A stretch of DNA of 64,000 bases from SVFI01 sp045546735 (GTDB lineage: Bacteria > Bacillota > Clostridia > Lachnospirales > Lachnospiraceae), in NCBI GenBank assembly GCA_045546735.1, contig JAZQDJ010000105.1, positions 1-64,000 on the forward strand, read 5' to 3'. Below are positions 40,868-49,299 of this stretch, piece after piece. The notes beneath the pieces were generated by a model. It did not search any database. It saw nothing but the letters and a program-made list of their open reading frames with translations, and was not told the origin of the DNA. The stretch's first letter is position 1, and the number at the start of each line of letters is the position of its first letter. The position numbers and the translations under genes are program-made.

Positions 40868-42022
40868 TTACTCGCTCTCCTTAGCATCATACATAAAACG
40901 GAACGAAAAGTCATCCGAATCTGCGTATGCAGTATGGAATACAACATATCCCGGTATCTCATCTCTGCTGCTCCAAATATCATAAGAAACAGCTTTGCTA
41001 TTTTCGGAAATAAATCTGGACGATACAACTATTTTTTCTTCAAAATCTCCCGTCGGAATCTGCACATATTTTTCTTCCGGAACATAAATATAAAGAAAAT
41101 TCTCTGCATCTCCTTCTAAATAATAAGCTTTATCTGTTGCAAATACAGCATTCGCAAATCCGTGTCCGTTCCACTCATCCGCTTCAAACAATTCTGCGCC
41201 TTCGCTGATACGGTACTGTGATGTGTCTGCTCCGACACACATATAGTAAAAGTCATCGCATTGTCCAATAGAAAACTTCTCCTTCGATGCTTCGCCCTGT
41301 TCTACAAACAATGCATCCTTTATATATATCGCATGATTATGTATCGCGGTATCCATCTTTACCTTGGAATGAATCTCTGCCTTCTCCATATTTTCCCTGC
41401 TGTCATACGTCACAAACGCAGAATGCACATATTCATTTTCAAACAAAGGCGTCTTGTTCTGCTCATACATCTGCTCTAAATCCATATCGCCTACAAACTC
41501 CGCGCAGCAGTATAAAATCTCCTCTGTCAGCACTTCTTCTAAATTTGTCCCATCGTAATAGGTACTGTAATACATATCGAAAAATTCTTCGCTATTATGA
41601 ATGTCTGCATATTCATTTTTACCGCCGGAGACATCAAAAAAGTCAGGTTCTGCGCCGAAAACTGCCGACACTTCTTCTTCCACCGCCGCTACAAGTTCTG
41701 CTTTCTGGTAATTGTCCGCCGCATCATCCATAAACTCTTCTTCGCCGTCGCAAAGAACCCGGAACTGCTTTCCTTCATGCTCCATCGTCACAAGCGTCAT
41801 TGATGTCAACCTTTTCCCGAACAACTCACCTACCGCCTGTGTCTCACTGTCTGTTACCTGCGCCTCGAAACCATATTTTTCCTGTACGTATACCACAGCA
41901 TTTTTCTCTGCCTGTTTTCTCCAGCTTTCCGCCTGTGCACGCTCTTCTTCTGATATACAGCCTGTAAAAACAAGCAAAATCAGCATCATCCATATTATCA
42001 ATACACTTCTGCTCTTTTTCAT
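40868..42022 (-). CDS. Lipoprotein of unknown function
   Basis: A 384-residue lipoprotein: signal peptide SVLIIWMMLILLVFTGCISEEE with the lipidated Cys at ~21 of the mature-frame numbering. The next ~90 residues (YVQEKYGFEAQVTDSETQ) recall small DUF-type cell-surface domains found in Lachnospiraceae; the rest is unrecognised. A GTG lies two codons upstream, but the ATG at 42022 has GGGAG at seven bases. It follows the second membrane-protein gene of the operon. Confidence 0.65.
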   Translation of the reverse strand: MKKSRSVLIIWMMLILLVFTGCISEEERAQAESWRKQAEKNAVVYVQEKYGFEAQVTDSETQAVGELFGKRLTSMTLVTMEHEGKQFRVLCDGEEEFMDDAADNYQKAELVAAVEEEVSAVFGAEPDFFDVSGGKNEYADIHNSEEFFDMYYSTYYDGTNLEEVLTEEILYCCAEFVGDMDLEQMYEQNKTPLFENEYVHSAFVTYDSRENMEKAEIHSKVKMDTAIHNHAIYIKDALFVEQGEASKEKFSIGQCDDFYYMCVGADTSQYRISEGAELFEADEWNGHGFANAVFATDKAYYLEGDAENFLYIYVPEEKYVQIPTGDFEEKIVVSSRFISENSKAVSYDIWSSRDEIPGYVVFHTAYADSDDFSFRFMYDAKESE

Positions 42023-42037
42023 AAACACACTCCCACC

Positions 42038-42613
42038 TTACAATTCCTCTGCTCCCGGCTCTTTATATCCAAACGCTGTAACCAACATGATTGCGGCATA
42101 AATCAGATATCGACCGTACACAAAACTCTTTTTCGGTGACATACTTTGCAGCAACCCGACTGCAGAAGCAAGATCAGCCTGTTCACTGATTTCCTGCAAT
42201 ACCTTCTGGATTTCCATTGCCTGATTTACGTTTTGGACATAACACAAAACAGCGCCTGCTACAGCAAGTATACCAAGTATCATCCATAGTTTTTTGGTCT
42301 GACACTTCAAAAGATACCCTAGGTCAATCATTTTACCCGCCGTGTATATGTATAACAAAAAATAGACCAAAACCGTGAGCGCGCTTCTTAACAAGTCTTC
42401 CATCGCATATATTGCCGATGAAAGCATATAACTTTCACCCACGCCTCCAAGCACTTTCGCAATTACAGCCTCCGGAATACTCATCACAATCGGAAACAAT
42501 GCTATTACTAACCCGACCTTCAAAAGTGAATCAATTTCTCTTCTCGTCCTGCTTTTCACACAATATACAAATCCGATAAGCAATACATATCTTACTAATG
42601 TAACTGACATCAT
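42038..42613 (-). CDS. Membrane protein, paralogue of 43411-43989
   Basis: A 191-residue protein with about five membrane helices. It resembles the product at 43411-43989 in length, helix placement and short matches such as the SAIYAMEDLLRSALTVLVYFLLY versus SAIYAVGTMITGVLTVWVYFAIY segment and the VLCYVQNV versus VLNYIQDV segment. I recognise no family. The ATG at 42613 uses the GGGGAG located at the end of the nucleoside phosphorylase gene. Confidence 0.65.
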   Translation of the reverse strand: MMSVTLVRYVLLIGFVYCVKSRTRREIDSLLKVGLVIALFPIVMSIPEAVIAKVLGGVGESYMLSSAIYAMEDLLRSALTVLVYFLLYIYTAGKMIDLGYLLKCQTKKLWMILGILAVAGAVLCYVQNVNQAMEIQKVLQEISEQADLASAVGLLQSMSPKKSFVYGRYLIYAAIMLVTAFGYKEPGAEEL

Positions 42614-42614
42614 C

Positions 42615-43376
42615 CTACATCTCCCCAACTAATCTTTCGCAAAGCAGCACCAAATGATATCGGATTCCCTCACAGTTTCTCCACTCTCTGTTATCCCACT
42701 CTTCCTGTGTCACATCATCTCCGCCGTAAATCAGTGCACCATAATCAAAACCTCTAAACTGCGCCACGGCAATACATCCTGCCTGTTCCATTTCAACAAT
42801 CTTGGCGCCTTCTTCTTTTCTGCGTGCAATCCGTTCCTCTGTTTCACGGAAAATCGCATCTGTCGTCCAAACTATACCACGAAGGTGCGAAACACCTTCC
42901 TTTTCCAAATAGTCGACAATCTTATCTGTCACTTTTTTATCTGTATAAATGTACTTGGATGGTTCTATGTAATGATACGAAAATCCCTCATCGCGGATGG
43001 CACCGTCAACAACTAAAACCTGTCCTACACCGATGGACGGATCAAGTACTCCGCCTCCGCCGCAGAACATCACTTTCGTAATTCCCATTGCATGAAACAT
43101 ATCCAAATTTCCTGCACACGCAGGGCATCCGACAAAGCCAAGCGTAAGCAAAACATCCGAATCGGCAAATCGATACATTTCAACCGGGTTTTCTCCCGGA
43201 ATGGTTCTTTCGAGAATCACTTTTCCTTCTTCTTTCAATTTTTCCACAACTTCCGGGAAAAATGTAATCACCAATTTGTTCGTATCAAAGGGCTGATCTG
43301 CCATGGCAATCGGATTTACCTTTGCCTCTTTATTCGTGTCAAATTCCAAAATCGGATAGTTAGCTGCATGCAACAT
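42615..43376 (-). CDS. Nucleoside phosphorylase (PNP/UDP family)
   Basis: A 253-residue phosphorylase-superfamily enzyme that probably splits purine or pyrimidine nucleosides with phosphate. VMFCGGGGVLDPSIGVGQVLVVDGAIRDEGFSYHY matches the glycine-rich and base-binding loops, and AKIVEMEQAGCIAVAQFRGFDYGALIYGGDDV contains the ribose-binding E-M-E with the late D. The specificity is not decided. It lies between two paralogous membrane-protein genes. Confidence 0.85.
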   Translation of the reverse strand: MLHAANYPILEFDTNKEAKVNPIAMADQPFDTNKLVITFFPEVVEKLKEEGKVILERTIPGENPVEMYRFADSDVLLTLGFVGCPACAGNLDMFHAMGITKVMFCGGGGVLDPSIGVGQVLVVDGAIRDEGFSYHYIEPSKYIYTDKKVTDKIVDYLEKEGVSHLRGIVWTTDAIFRETEERIARRKEEGAKIVEMEQAGCIAVAQFRGFDYGALIYGGDDVTQEEWDNREWRNCEGIRYHLVLLCERLVGEM

Positions 43377-43410
43377 AGTTATTTCCTCTCATCATTCTTT
43401 ACTAATTATA

Positions 43411-43989
43411 CTACTCTTCTGTTTCCTCTGCCACAGGACGTTTCCGCACGCAATAAACCGTCAGTACCGCTACTGCAATTGCCATGATATACCTTGCCAA
43501 ATCGAACGCTTTCTGTGCCTCAAATCCGCCCAGTACACAAACGAATCCGGCTGTATCTCCCTCTTCAAGCAGCTGTATCATACTGCTTGCCGTCGCAGCT
43601 ACGCTCACATCCTGAATATAATTCAGAACTGCTGTTGTCAAAACCAAAACACCGACAACCGCAAAATACCACTTCGGCTGTCTCTTTATTATAGCACGCA
43701 CACTCGTTGTTTCACCGACAATACTTTTATATATTGCAAAATATACCCAAACAGTCAGTACCCCCGTAATCATCGTTCCGACTGCATAAATTGCCGAAAG
43801 AAGTTCCGCATTCGATGCTATTCCTCTAAACACAAACAATGCGGCATAATCTATCAAAAATAGTGCTGACGGAAACAATATCATCCACGCTGCTGTTTTT
43901 CCCGGCGAAGCAATCTTGCAATTATACATGATTTTTACACAAACTGCGACTGTAATGAGTAAAATAATTCTTAATACTTGAACTGACAT
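43411..43989 (-). CDS. Membrane protein, paralogue of 42038-42613
   Basis: A 192-residue protein with about five membrane helices, first gene of the operon. It shares the helix layout and the SAIYAVG...VWVYFAIY and VLNYIQDVSVAA segments with the product at 42038-42613, so the two arose by duplication and now flank the nucleoside phosphorylase gene. GGAGAG precedes the ATG. Confidence 0.65.
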   Translation of the reverse strand: MSVQVLRIILLITVAVCVKIMYNCKIASPGKTAAWMILFPSALFLIDYAALFVFRGIASNAELLSAIYAVGTMITGVLTVWVYFAIYKSIVGETTSVRAIIKRQPKWYFAVVGVLVLTTAVLNYIQDVSVAATASSMIQLLEEGDTAGFVCVLGGFEAQKAFDLARYIMAIAVAVLTVYCVRKRPVAEETEE

Positions 43990-44012
43990 AATTGCTCTCC
44001 TTTGTTTTTTTC

Positions 44013-44041
44013 ATTATACTCTTTTCATGAAATACATACAA
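44013..44041 (-). promoter_or_regulatory. Promoter of the 37.5-44.0 kb operon
   Basis: TTGTAT (44041-44036), 17 bases, TATAAT (44018-44013) on the minus strand, 23 bases ahead of the first ATG. Confidence 0.65.
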
Positions 44042-44100
44042 TTATTTGTGTAATTAACAAAAAAACTGTTCATGCTATTTTTATTTTCATCAATATTATA

Positions 44101-44126
44101 AGAGCAGTCTCAAATGAAACTGCTCT
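44101..44126. terminator. Hairpin at the end of the NAD operon
   Basis: Stem AGAGCAGT / ACTGCTCT (44101-44108 and 44119-44126) that overlaps the stop of the tyrosine phosphatase gene. On the minus strand only TTATAATATT follows, so it is a weak intrinsic terminator. Confidence 0.5.
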
Positions 44127-44682
44127 CTCTAAGCCACTCCAAAAACTCTTTCATATATCTTTCATGTGGTGTAATCACGCGGATATCCACCTGCGGACAT
44201 TGTTTTGCAAACTCTTCCAACATCGGGCTCAAATTCTCTTTTGATTTCATATAATCTCCGACAATATACTTCTCATCCATTCCGGACTGTGCAAGCAGAA
44301 TTGCTGACACAACACCGGTTCTGTCCTTACCTGCATTACAAAAATACAACACATTTGTCTTCGCCCTGCAAATTGCTGTAATAATCTCTTTCATATGCTC
44401 ATCTGCCATTGCTATGTAAGACTTCGAAACCTCATCGACAGACTTAGGAACTACATTTCCTCCCGTCACAGGCATGCACAAATATCGAAAACGGTTATCA
44501 TCTGCTAACGGACATTTTCTTTTTTCCCGTTCATCTTCTGTGCGAAGATCCACAATCGTTGTTATATTTTCCCTCAAAAGCCACTCTGTCTCCTGCTCCG
44601 TGATTTTGTCCGGAACATCACTGCGTACATAGCACAGACTGTTCGGAAGGATGGCACGTGTGTTTAAAGTTGAATTCAGCAT
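44110..44682 (-). CDS. Tyrosine/dual-specificity protein phosphatase
   Basis: A 190-residue phosphatase of the Tyr_phosphatase_3 type. The CX5R signature is FCNAGKDRTG; NITTIVDLRTEDEREK forms the earlier conserved strand. Members dephosphorylate proteins, phosphoinositides or nucleotides. It is the last gene of the NAD operon, six bases after kptA. A role in removing phosphates from the KptA reaction products is possible but only inferred. Confidence 0.83.
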   Translation of the reverse strand: MLNSTLNTRAILPNSLCYVRSDVPDKITEQETEWLLRENITTIVDLRTEDEREKRKCPLADDNRFRYLCMPVTGGNVVPKSVDEVSKSYIAMADEHMKEIITAICRAKTNVLYFCNAGKDRTGVVSAILLAQSGMDEKYIVGDYMKSKENLSPMLEEFAKQCPQVDIRVITPHERYMKEFLEWLRESSFI

Positions 44683-44688
44683 ATGTTT

Positions 44689-45225
44689 TCACTCCTCAAT
44701 TTCCAAATACTGTACAGGAACCTCTTTTGTCAACCACACCCCATTTTCCGAGACAAAAAAATCATACCCGTCTCGCACCATTTTCTCCGTCAGCACACGA
44801 TAAACGATAGGTTTTCCATGACGTGAGCCGACACTGACCGCCGTTGCATAATCTGCGCTCAAATGCACATACAACCTGCTCTTCGGAATCAATCCGGTCT
44901 TCTCAATAGACTCCCTGTATTTTTCTCCTGTTCCGTGCCACAAAATCTTAGGCGGCTGTTTTTTCTCAAGTTCTACATCCACCTGCACGGAATGTCCCTG
45001 GTTAGCCCGAATTAACGTCTTATCCTCATTAAACGAATAACGCTGCTTATTGTCTGTCCGGACAATTTCCTCCAACATTTCCATATCAAGGAACTGCGTC
45101 CGATTAATCCCTTCCAATACTTCCGACACCTTCGCCCATCCATGTGCATCGAGCGTAATCCCGATCACTTCCGGCTTGTGTCTTAAAATTAATGATAAAT
45201 ATCTGCTTGTATTATTTTTACTCAT
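44689..45225 (-). CDS. kptA: RNA 2'-phosphotransferase
   Basis: A 178-residue KptA/Tpt1 enzyme, which removes an internal 2'-phosphate from RNA using NAD+, giving ADP-ribose 1',2'-cyclic phosphate and nicotinamide. Conserved features are RYLSLILRHKPEVIGITLDAHGWAKV, RANQGHSVQVD, WHGT and RLYVHLSADYATAVSVGSRHGKPIVYRV, which include the Arg-His-Arg-Arg active-site residues. The gene overlaps the pnuC stop by eight bases, which ties it to NAD salvage. Bacteria lack the tRNA splicing pathway that Tpt1 serves in yeast, so the RNA substrate is unknown. Confidence 0.9.
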   Translation of the reverse strand: MSKNNTSRYLSLILRHKPEVIGITLDAHGWAKVSEVLEGINRTQFLDMEMLEEIVRTDNKQRYSFNEDKTLIRANQGHSVQVDVELEKKQPPKILWHGTGEKYRESIEKTGLIPKSRLYVHLSADYATAVSVGSRHGKPIVYRVLTEKMVRDGYDFFVSENGVWLTKEVPVQYLEIEE

Positions 45226-45892
45226 TTTTCTTACTCATCCTACTCCAATTTACATATCCGTAAACTGCGTTTACGAGATAAACTGCCCACATTGTTGTCA
45301 TAATCGGATCGCCGCTCATGCCCCACATAATGACTGTGACAATATCGACAACAATCCAAAGCGTCCACTGTTCACGGTAACGCAGTACCATAAGCGCATT
45401 TGCCACAACAGAAATCACGGTGCTCGTGCTGTCAAGCCATGCACTGCTGCCTCCAATCTTAATTAAAAGCATACGGTATAACACAATAACGACCGCTACA
45501 CCTGCAAGCATAACCAGTGTTGTAACCGGACGCATCTTTCGTCCCTGCACTTCTTCCTGCTCTTTGTTGTAATTTTTATTCCACAAATAGATTCCTATAA
45601 ACTGCGTCGGCAGATAGTACAAAGCATTCAGCATAACCTCGCCGTAAAATCTGCTCATCCATGAAATAATAACATATCCGATAATATTGGCAAATCCCCA
45701 ATAATACTGCGCCTTTTTACCTGCTGCACAAAGAACCACACATATAATTCCGCTGATTGCCGCAATCGAACTGATTAATGTGTAATACCATGGTGTCACA
45801 TGGTCCGTCAACGCAAAATAAATAGTAAATCCTGTAACCGCCAAAACCTCTGCCCACTGAAACGGTGTAAAATACTTCAGTATTTTTTTCAT
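45218..45892 (-). CDS. pnuC: Nicotinamide riboside transporter
   Basis: A 224-residue, seven-helix PnuC family facilitator for nicotinamide riboside. FTPFQWAEVLAVTGFTIYFAL opens the protein; YWGFANIIGYVIISWMSRFYGEVMLNALYYLPTQFIGIYLW and the WTLWIVVDIVTVIMW segment are typical of the substrate path. Phosphorylation of the riboside by the adjacent NadR would trap it in the cell. AAGGAGG precedes the ATG. Confidence 0.9.
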   Translation of the reverse strand: MKKILKYFTPFQWAEVLAVTGFTIYFALTDHVTPWYYTLISSIAAISGIICVVLCAAGKKAQYYWGFANIIGYVIISWMSRFYGEVMLNALYYLPTQFIGIYLWNKNYNKEQEEVQGRKMRPVTTLVMLAGVAVVIVLYRMLLIKIGGSSAWLDSTSTVISVVANALMVLRYREQWTLWIVVDIVTVIMWGMSGDPIMTTMWAVYLVNAVYGYVNWSRMSKKNE

Positions 45893-45903
45893 AACTTTCC
45901 TCC

Positions 45904-46914
45904 TTATGCATTGCTTAACAATCGTTGCACATGGCTAACCGCTGCCTCATACCTTTCCTGATAGTTGCCCTTCAAAGATATAAAATCATACCCATGGCTA
46001 CGATATATTTCTCTAATCATCTCGCTGTACTTTTCTCTGTCCGCTGCAATCACTTCGCTCCTGTCGCCGTCCTGCACAAACTTAACATCCGGCTCACAGA
46101 AAAAGATTAAATCATATTCATTAAACTGTGCGATAGCCTCTGCTAACACTGCATTCCGCTGCTTGTCCTTTCCCTCCAAAAAATCAAGAAAGAATCTCGT
46201 AATCAGACAATCCGTATCCTCAAACAGAATCTTGTTGCTGTGCTTTACAGCCTCAATTTCCCGTTGCTTATGCGTCAGCAAAATATCCGTAAAATCCTCC
46301 GGAAGCATCAGCATATCCGTTCCGGAACGCTCAGAAATCTCACGACCTGCCTCCTCCATGTAATTCGTATTAAAATGCAGTGCCAAATTTTGCGAAAGCA
46401 TTGATTTCCCGGTGCTTTCGCAGCCGATTACCAATACTTTTTTCACATAGTACGGTCTTACAATCTCAGGAATCGACTCCCAATTTTCATATATATTACT
46501 TCTGATTTCCGTAGAAGAAATTCCGTTTCTCGGCAAAATAACAAGCTCTGCCTCCGGATAACATTTTTTCCAAAAACTGTCCTGTCCGTAATCACTCCCG
46601 CAAAAAACAGCATCGATAGGCTCTCCTGCAAACGCTTTTACTTTCTGCGCATCTGTAAACCACTGCGCCTCATCGTACGCCTCTTTACTCTCACAGTCAT
46701 CCTCCAGAATCATAATCCTTACATCCGGCAAATGTTTTGTCATCTGATAAATCCAGCGGTACCGGACTCTCGCATCCACTTCATCTCTGTTTTTTCCGCT
46801 ACTGATCACAACAATCAATTTCTCGCAAAGATTTGCTGCTGTGATCATGCACCTCACATGCCCCTGATGAAGCGGATTAAAACTACCGCCGTACATTCCG
46901 CATTTATATTTCAT
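45904..46914 (-). CDS. nadR: Bifunctional NMN adenylyltransferase / ribosylnicotinamide kinase
   Basis: A 336-residue NadR without the N-terminal DNA-binding domain of enterobacterial NadR. The adenylyltransferase domain shows YGGSFNPLHQGHVRC (HxGH) and GISSTEIRSN; the kinase domain begins with the Walker A GCESTGKSMLS at about residue 170. It phosphorylates nicotinamide riboside to NMN and adenylates NMN to NAD. Lack of the repressor domain fits control by the NrtR protein encoded upstream. I chose the ATG at 46914, with AGAGG nine bases upstream, over the one at 46923. Confidence 0.9.
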   Translation of the reverse strand: MKYKCGMYGGSFNPLHQGHVRCMITAANLCEKLIVVISSGKNRDEVDARVRYRWIYQMTKHLPDVRIMILEDDCESKEAYDEAQWFTDAQKVKAFAGEPIDAVFCGSDYGQDSFWKKCYPEAELVILPRNGISSTEIRSNIYENWESIPEIVRPYYVKKVLVIGCESTGKSMLSQNLALHFNTNYMEEAGREISERSGTDMLMLPEDFTDILLTHKQREIEAVKHSNKILFEDTDCLITRFFLDFLEGKDKQRNAVLAEAIAQFNEYDLIFFCEPDVKFVQDGDRSEVIAADREKYSEMIREIYRSHGYDFISLKGNYQERYEAAVSHVQRLLSNA

Positions 46915-46929
46915 AATTTTCATCCTCTC

Positions 46930-47898
46930 TTACTCAAACTTGTCATAAACCTGTGTGCAAAAACAATCGTCGCACCATTTTGACCGACAACACCTGCGTT
47001 GCCCGCGAAAATACGTCTCAACCTTTCCAAAATCCTCTGCCTCTTTCACATCGCAAAGCGCGTACTTATACTCATACGTCGTATAACTGCAAGGACTGAT
47101 ATATCCGTTTTCATTGATAAACCAGAACCAGCTCGCAGGATTACATTCTTCAATCGGGTTAGCCTCATCTAATGCCGCCGACATAAAACGCTCCATGTAT
47201 TTTTTACTGCCATGGATCAGTAGTCCCTTTTGCATAAACTTTTTCTTTAATTCAGGTAGATTTTTCGCAAACGCCTCAGACTGCGCATACAGCAGTCGGT
47301 TGTCTTCAAAAAACTCAGGGCGGTCGTATCCTCCCAGTCGGTTGAAGGTAACTTCATCCACACCGATTCCATGCAAAAATTCGCAAAACCTCTCAAAGTC
47401 ACCAATGTTGCGACGCATAAGAATCGTATTCACTTTAATCCGAACATTACTTCCCTTCTCATTCCTGATCCGGTCAAGCATTCTGATTTTGTCACATACC
47501 GCCAGAAAATGTCCTTTGTACTGTCTGACGTCGTCATCGCATTCCTCAAAGCTGTCAATGCTGAATACAAGCTCTGTGAATGTATCTGCGACTTCCGAAA
47601 GCAGTGTTTCATTTAATAAAAGCCCATTTGTCGTCGCGCTGACATCAATGCCCAAACTATGTAATCTTTTTGAGTATTCCATGATATCTTTTCGCAGAAA
47701 CGGCTCACCACCGATCCAGCTTACGAGAACCTTCTCTCCAACACTACTCTTATATCTTCCCAGAACTTCTATAAACTGCCGGATTTCCTCTTTATCCGCA
47801 TCGTCTCTTTGCCGCTCCACGTCACAACTATACGAGCAGAAACGACATCGCATGTTGCAATCCTGTGTTATTCTCCAGACTATAACTCTGTCTTTCAA
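46930..47898 (-). CDS. Radical SAM/SPASM domain protein
   Basis: A 322-residue radical SAM protein. The [4Fe-4S] site is CNMRCRFC (CX3CX2C) at about residues 14-21, followed by the SAM-contact SWIGGEPFLRKDIMEY. The C terminus is a SPASM/twitch-like Cys cluster (ECNPASWFW, ISPCSYTTYEYKYALCD, RRCCRSKWCDDCFCTQVY), which would hold auxiliary clusters. Such proteins often modify peptides (RiPPs) or other enzymes. It overlaps the nrtR stop by four bases. No precursor peptide is seen within the operon. Its link to NAD metabolism is new to me. Confidence 0.83.
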   Translation of the reverse strand: MKDRVIVWRITQDCNMRCRFCSYSCDVERQRDDADKEEIRQFIEVLGRYKSSVGEKVLVSWIGGEPFLRKDIMEYSKRLHSLGIDVSATTNGLLLNETLLSEVADTFTELVFSIDSFEECDDDVRQYKGHFLAVCDKIRMLDRIRNEKGSNVRIKVNTILMRRNIGDFERFCEFLHGIGVDEVTFNRLGGYDRPEFFEDNRLLYAQSEAFAKNLPELKKKFMQKGLLIHGSKKYMERFMSAALDEANPIEECNPASWFWFINENGYISPCSYTTYEYKYALCDVKEAEDFGKVETYFRGQRRCCRSKWCDDCFCTQVYDKFE

Positions 47899-48593
47899 TC
47901 TCCCTCACTCGCTTTCTCTTTGCAAAGTCTGTAAATCTTACTCGGTCTATGCGCATCCCCTGCAGTCATGCGCTCTGTCTCCTCTACCATAGGCATAACT
48001 TTCCGTCTAAAGTTAGCCTTATGCAACGGCTTACCTAAAAGAATTTCATACACCTTTTGTAATTGAGGCAGTGTAAACTCATCCTCTAAAAATTCAAATG
48101 CAATCTTCGTATACTCTGTCTTATTTTCGATACGCTCTCTGCCATATGCAATCATCTTCTTATGGTCGAATGCAAGCTCCGTATCTGATGTAAGAAGTTC
48201 TTCCACATCGTACAATTCAACAGAAGAAGTACGCTTTCCAATCGATAACTGTATCTTTTCACACGGTGTCAGCGAAAGGTACGAGACAGATATAATTCGC
48301 ATTCGCGGGTCACGATTTACATCACCCCATGTGTAAAGTTGTTCAAAATAGATATCCGTAATACCTGCTTCCTCTTTAATGCCACGTTTTGCCGCTTCAT
48401 CAAGTGTCTCACTCATACCTACAAAAACACCGGGCAGTGCAAGCATATCCTTAAATGGATGCTCTTTACGTTTTACAAGGACAATCTTTAATTTGTTATC
48501 CACAATGGTAAACACAAGCAAATCAACCGCTACCGACGGCTTTTCAAACTGCTCTTTATTATACGATTTTAAATATTCCTTTTCTCCGCTCAT
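47895..48593 (-). CDS. nrtR: NUDIX-type transcriptional regulator NrtR
   Basis: A 232-residue protein with an N-terminal NUDIX domain and a C-terminal winged helix (FEFLEDEFTLPQLQKVYEILLGKPLHKANFRRKV). The NUDIX box reads GVFVGMSETLDEAAKRGIKEEAGI: the usual RE dipeptide is RG, so one catalytic glutamate is lost, typical for NrtR proteins that bind ADP-ribose as effector rather than hydrolyse it. It controls the NAD operon that it heads. Two TTAGTA-type inverted repeats at the promoter are its probable binding sites. Confidence 0.87.
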   Translation of the reverse strand: MSGEKEYLKSYNKEQFEKPSVAVDLLVFTIVDNKLKIVLVKRKEHPFKDMLALPGVFVGMSETLDEAAKRGIKEEAGITDIYFEQLYTWGDVNRDPRMRIISVSYLSLTPCEKIQLSIGKRTSSVELYDVEELLTSDTELAFDHKKMIAYGRERIENKTEYTKIAFEFLEDEFTLPQLQKVYEILLGKPLHKANFRRKVMPMVEETERMTAGDAHRPSKIYRLCKEKASEGD

Positions 48594-48610
48594 TGTATCG
48601 CCCTTCTATG

Positions 48611-48670
48611 TTAGTATCATTTTGCAACTATCTATGTTTGTATGTTAGTACACTTTTGCTACTAAGTCAA
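48611..48670 (-). promoter_or_regulatory. Promoter of the NAD operon with two NrtR operators
   Basis: TTGACT (48670-48665), 17 bases, TAACAT (48647-48642) on the minus strand. The spacer is filled by TTAGTA-N9-TACTAA (48645-48665, 21 bases). A second, imperfect copy, TTAGTA-N9-AACTAT, lies at 48611-48631, downstream of the start point; the starts are 34 bases apart. Eight of the nine middle bases follow the pattern NCANTTTGC in both. Confidence 0.75.
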
Positions 48671-48683
48671 GTATTTTTTTATA

Positions 48684-48708
48684 TAAAAAAGGCGGGATTT
48701 TCCCGCCT
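48684..48708 (-). terminator. Terminator after the 48.8-50.7 kb genes
   Basis: Minus-strand hairpin AGGCGGGA / TCCCGCCT (48701-48708 with 48690-48697), 3-base loop, then TTTTTTAT. Confidence 0.88.
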
Positions 48709-48760
48709 ATTAATACATCTCTATTTCTCAAATTCATTGATCACTATCTCTCCGAGATTT

Positions 48761-49297
48761 TCATTCCCTCACAAAACAAATCCGGATATAATCATCTTCT
48801 TTCAACTCCGGATTTGTGTAAGAATCCCAACCTTCATGCGTGAAAACAACATACCAGTTCATAGATTCATCAAAGCAATAAATATCATCCGGAAACCAGC
48901 AGCGAGATGGGTCATATATCTCTCCCCACTCATCCGGAATCATTTCCGCAACAAGTGCACCTGACGTTTCAATTACAGTACTTTTTTCATAACCATTCAC
49001 AAATTTACAAGAATTTTTAATACGATGATTAGAAAACAAATCCCACATCACATATATGTTATTATGTTTCTTTAAACATTCACACGCCGTTTCCATCGTG
49101 CATTCATGCTCATATTCACCATTATCCTCCAAAAAGCACCAAAGGTAACCTCTGTAAAATTCACCGTCCGGGTACGAATGCAACACCTCAATATGTTCAT
49201 GAAACATTTCATGAGAAGTATCAATAAAAGCACTTATAAAACGCTCTCGCAATCGCAAGGCTTTCGCTTTCTCAACAACGCTAAATTCAAACTCCAT
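48761..49297 (-). CDS. Hypothetical cytoplasmic protein
   Basis: A 178-residue acidic protein rich in W, Y, F and C, with no signal peptide or membrane helix (start MEFEFSVVEKAKALRLRERFISAFID; middle YRGYLWCFLEDNGEYEHEC; end YIRICFVRE). It has no family that I recognise; the layout recalls immunity or SMI1-like small proteins, but no matching motif is clear. It starts three bases after the stop of the DUF3795-GNAT gene and ends 50 bases before a terminator. Confidence 0.6.
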   Translation of the reverse strand: MEFEFSVVEKAKALRLRERFISAFIDTSHEMFHEHIEVLHSYPDGEFYRGYLWCFLEDNGEYEHECTMETACECLKKHNNIYVMWDLFSNHRIKNSCKFVNGYEKSTVIETSGALVAEMIPDEWGEIYDPSRCWFPDDIYCFDESMNWYVVFTHEGWDSYTNPELKEDDYIRICFVRE

Positions 49298-49299
49298 TA

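Noticed and set aside
47114..47992. Plus-strand 292-codon open frame
   Set aside because: It is antisense to the radical SAM and nrtR genes; it is Ser-rich and has no recognisable domain.
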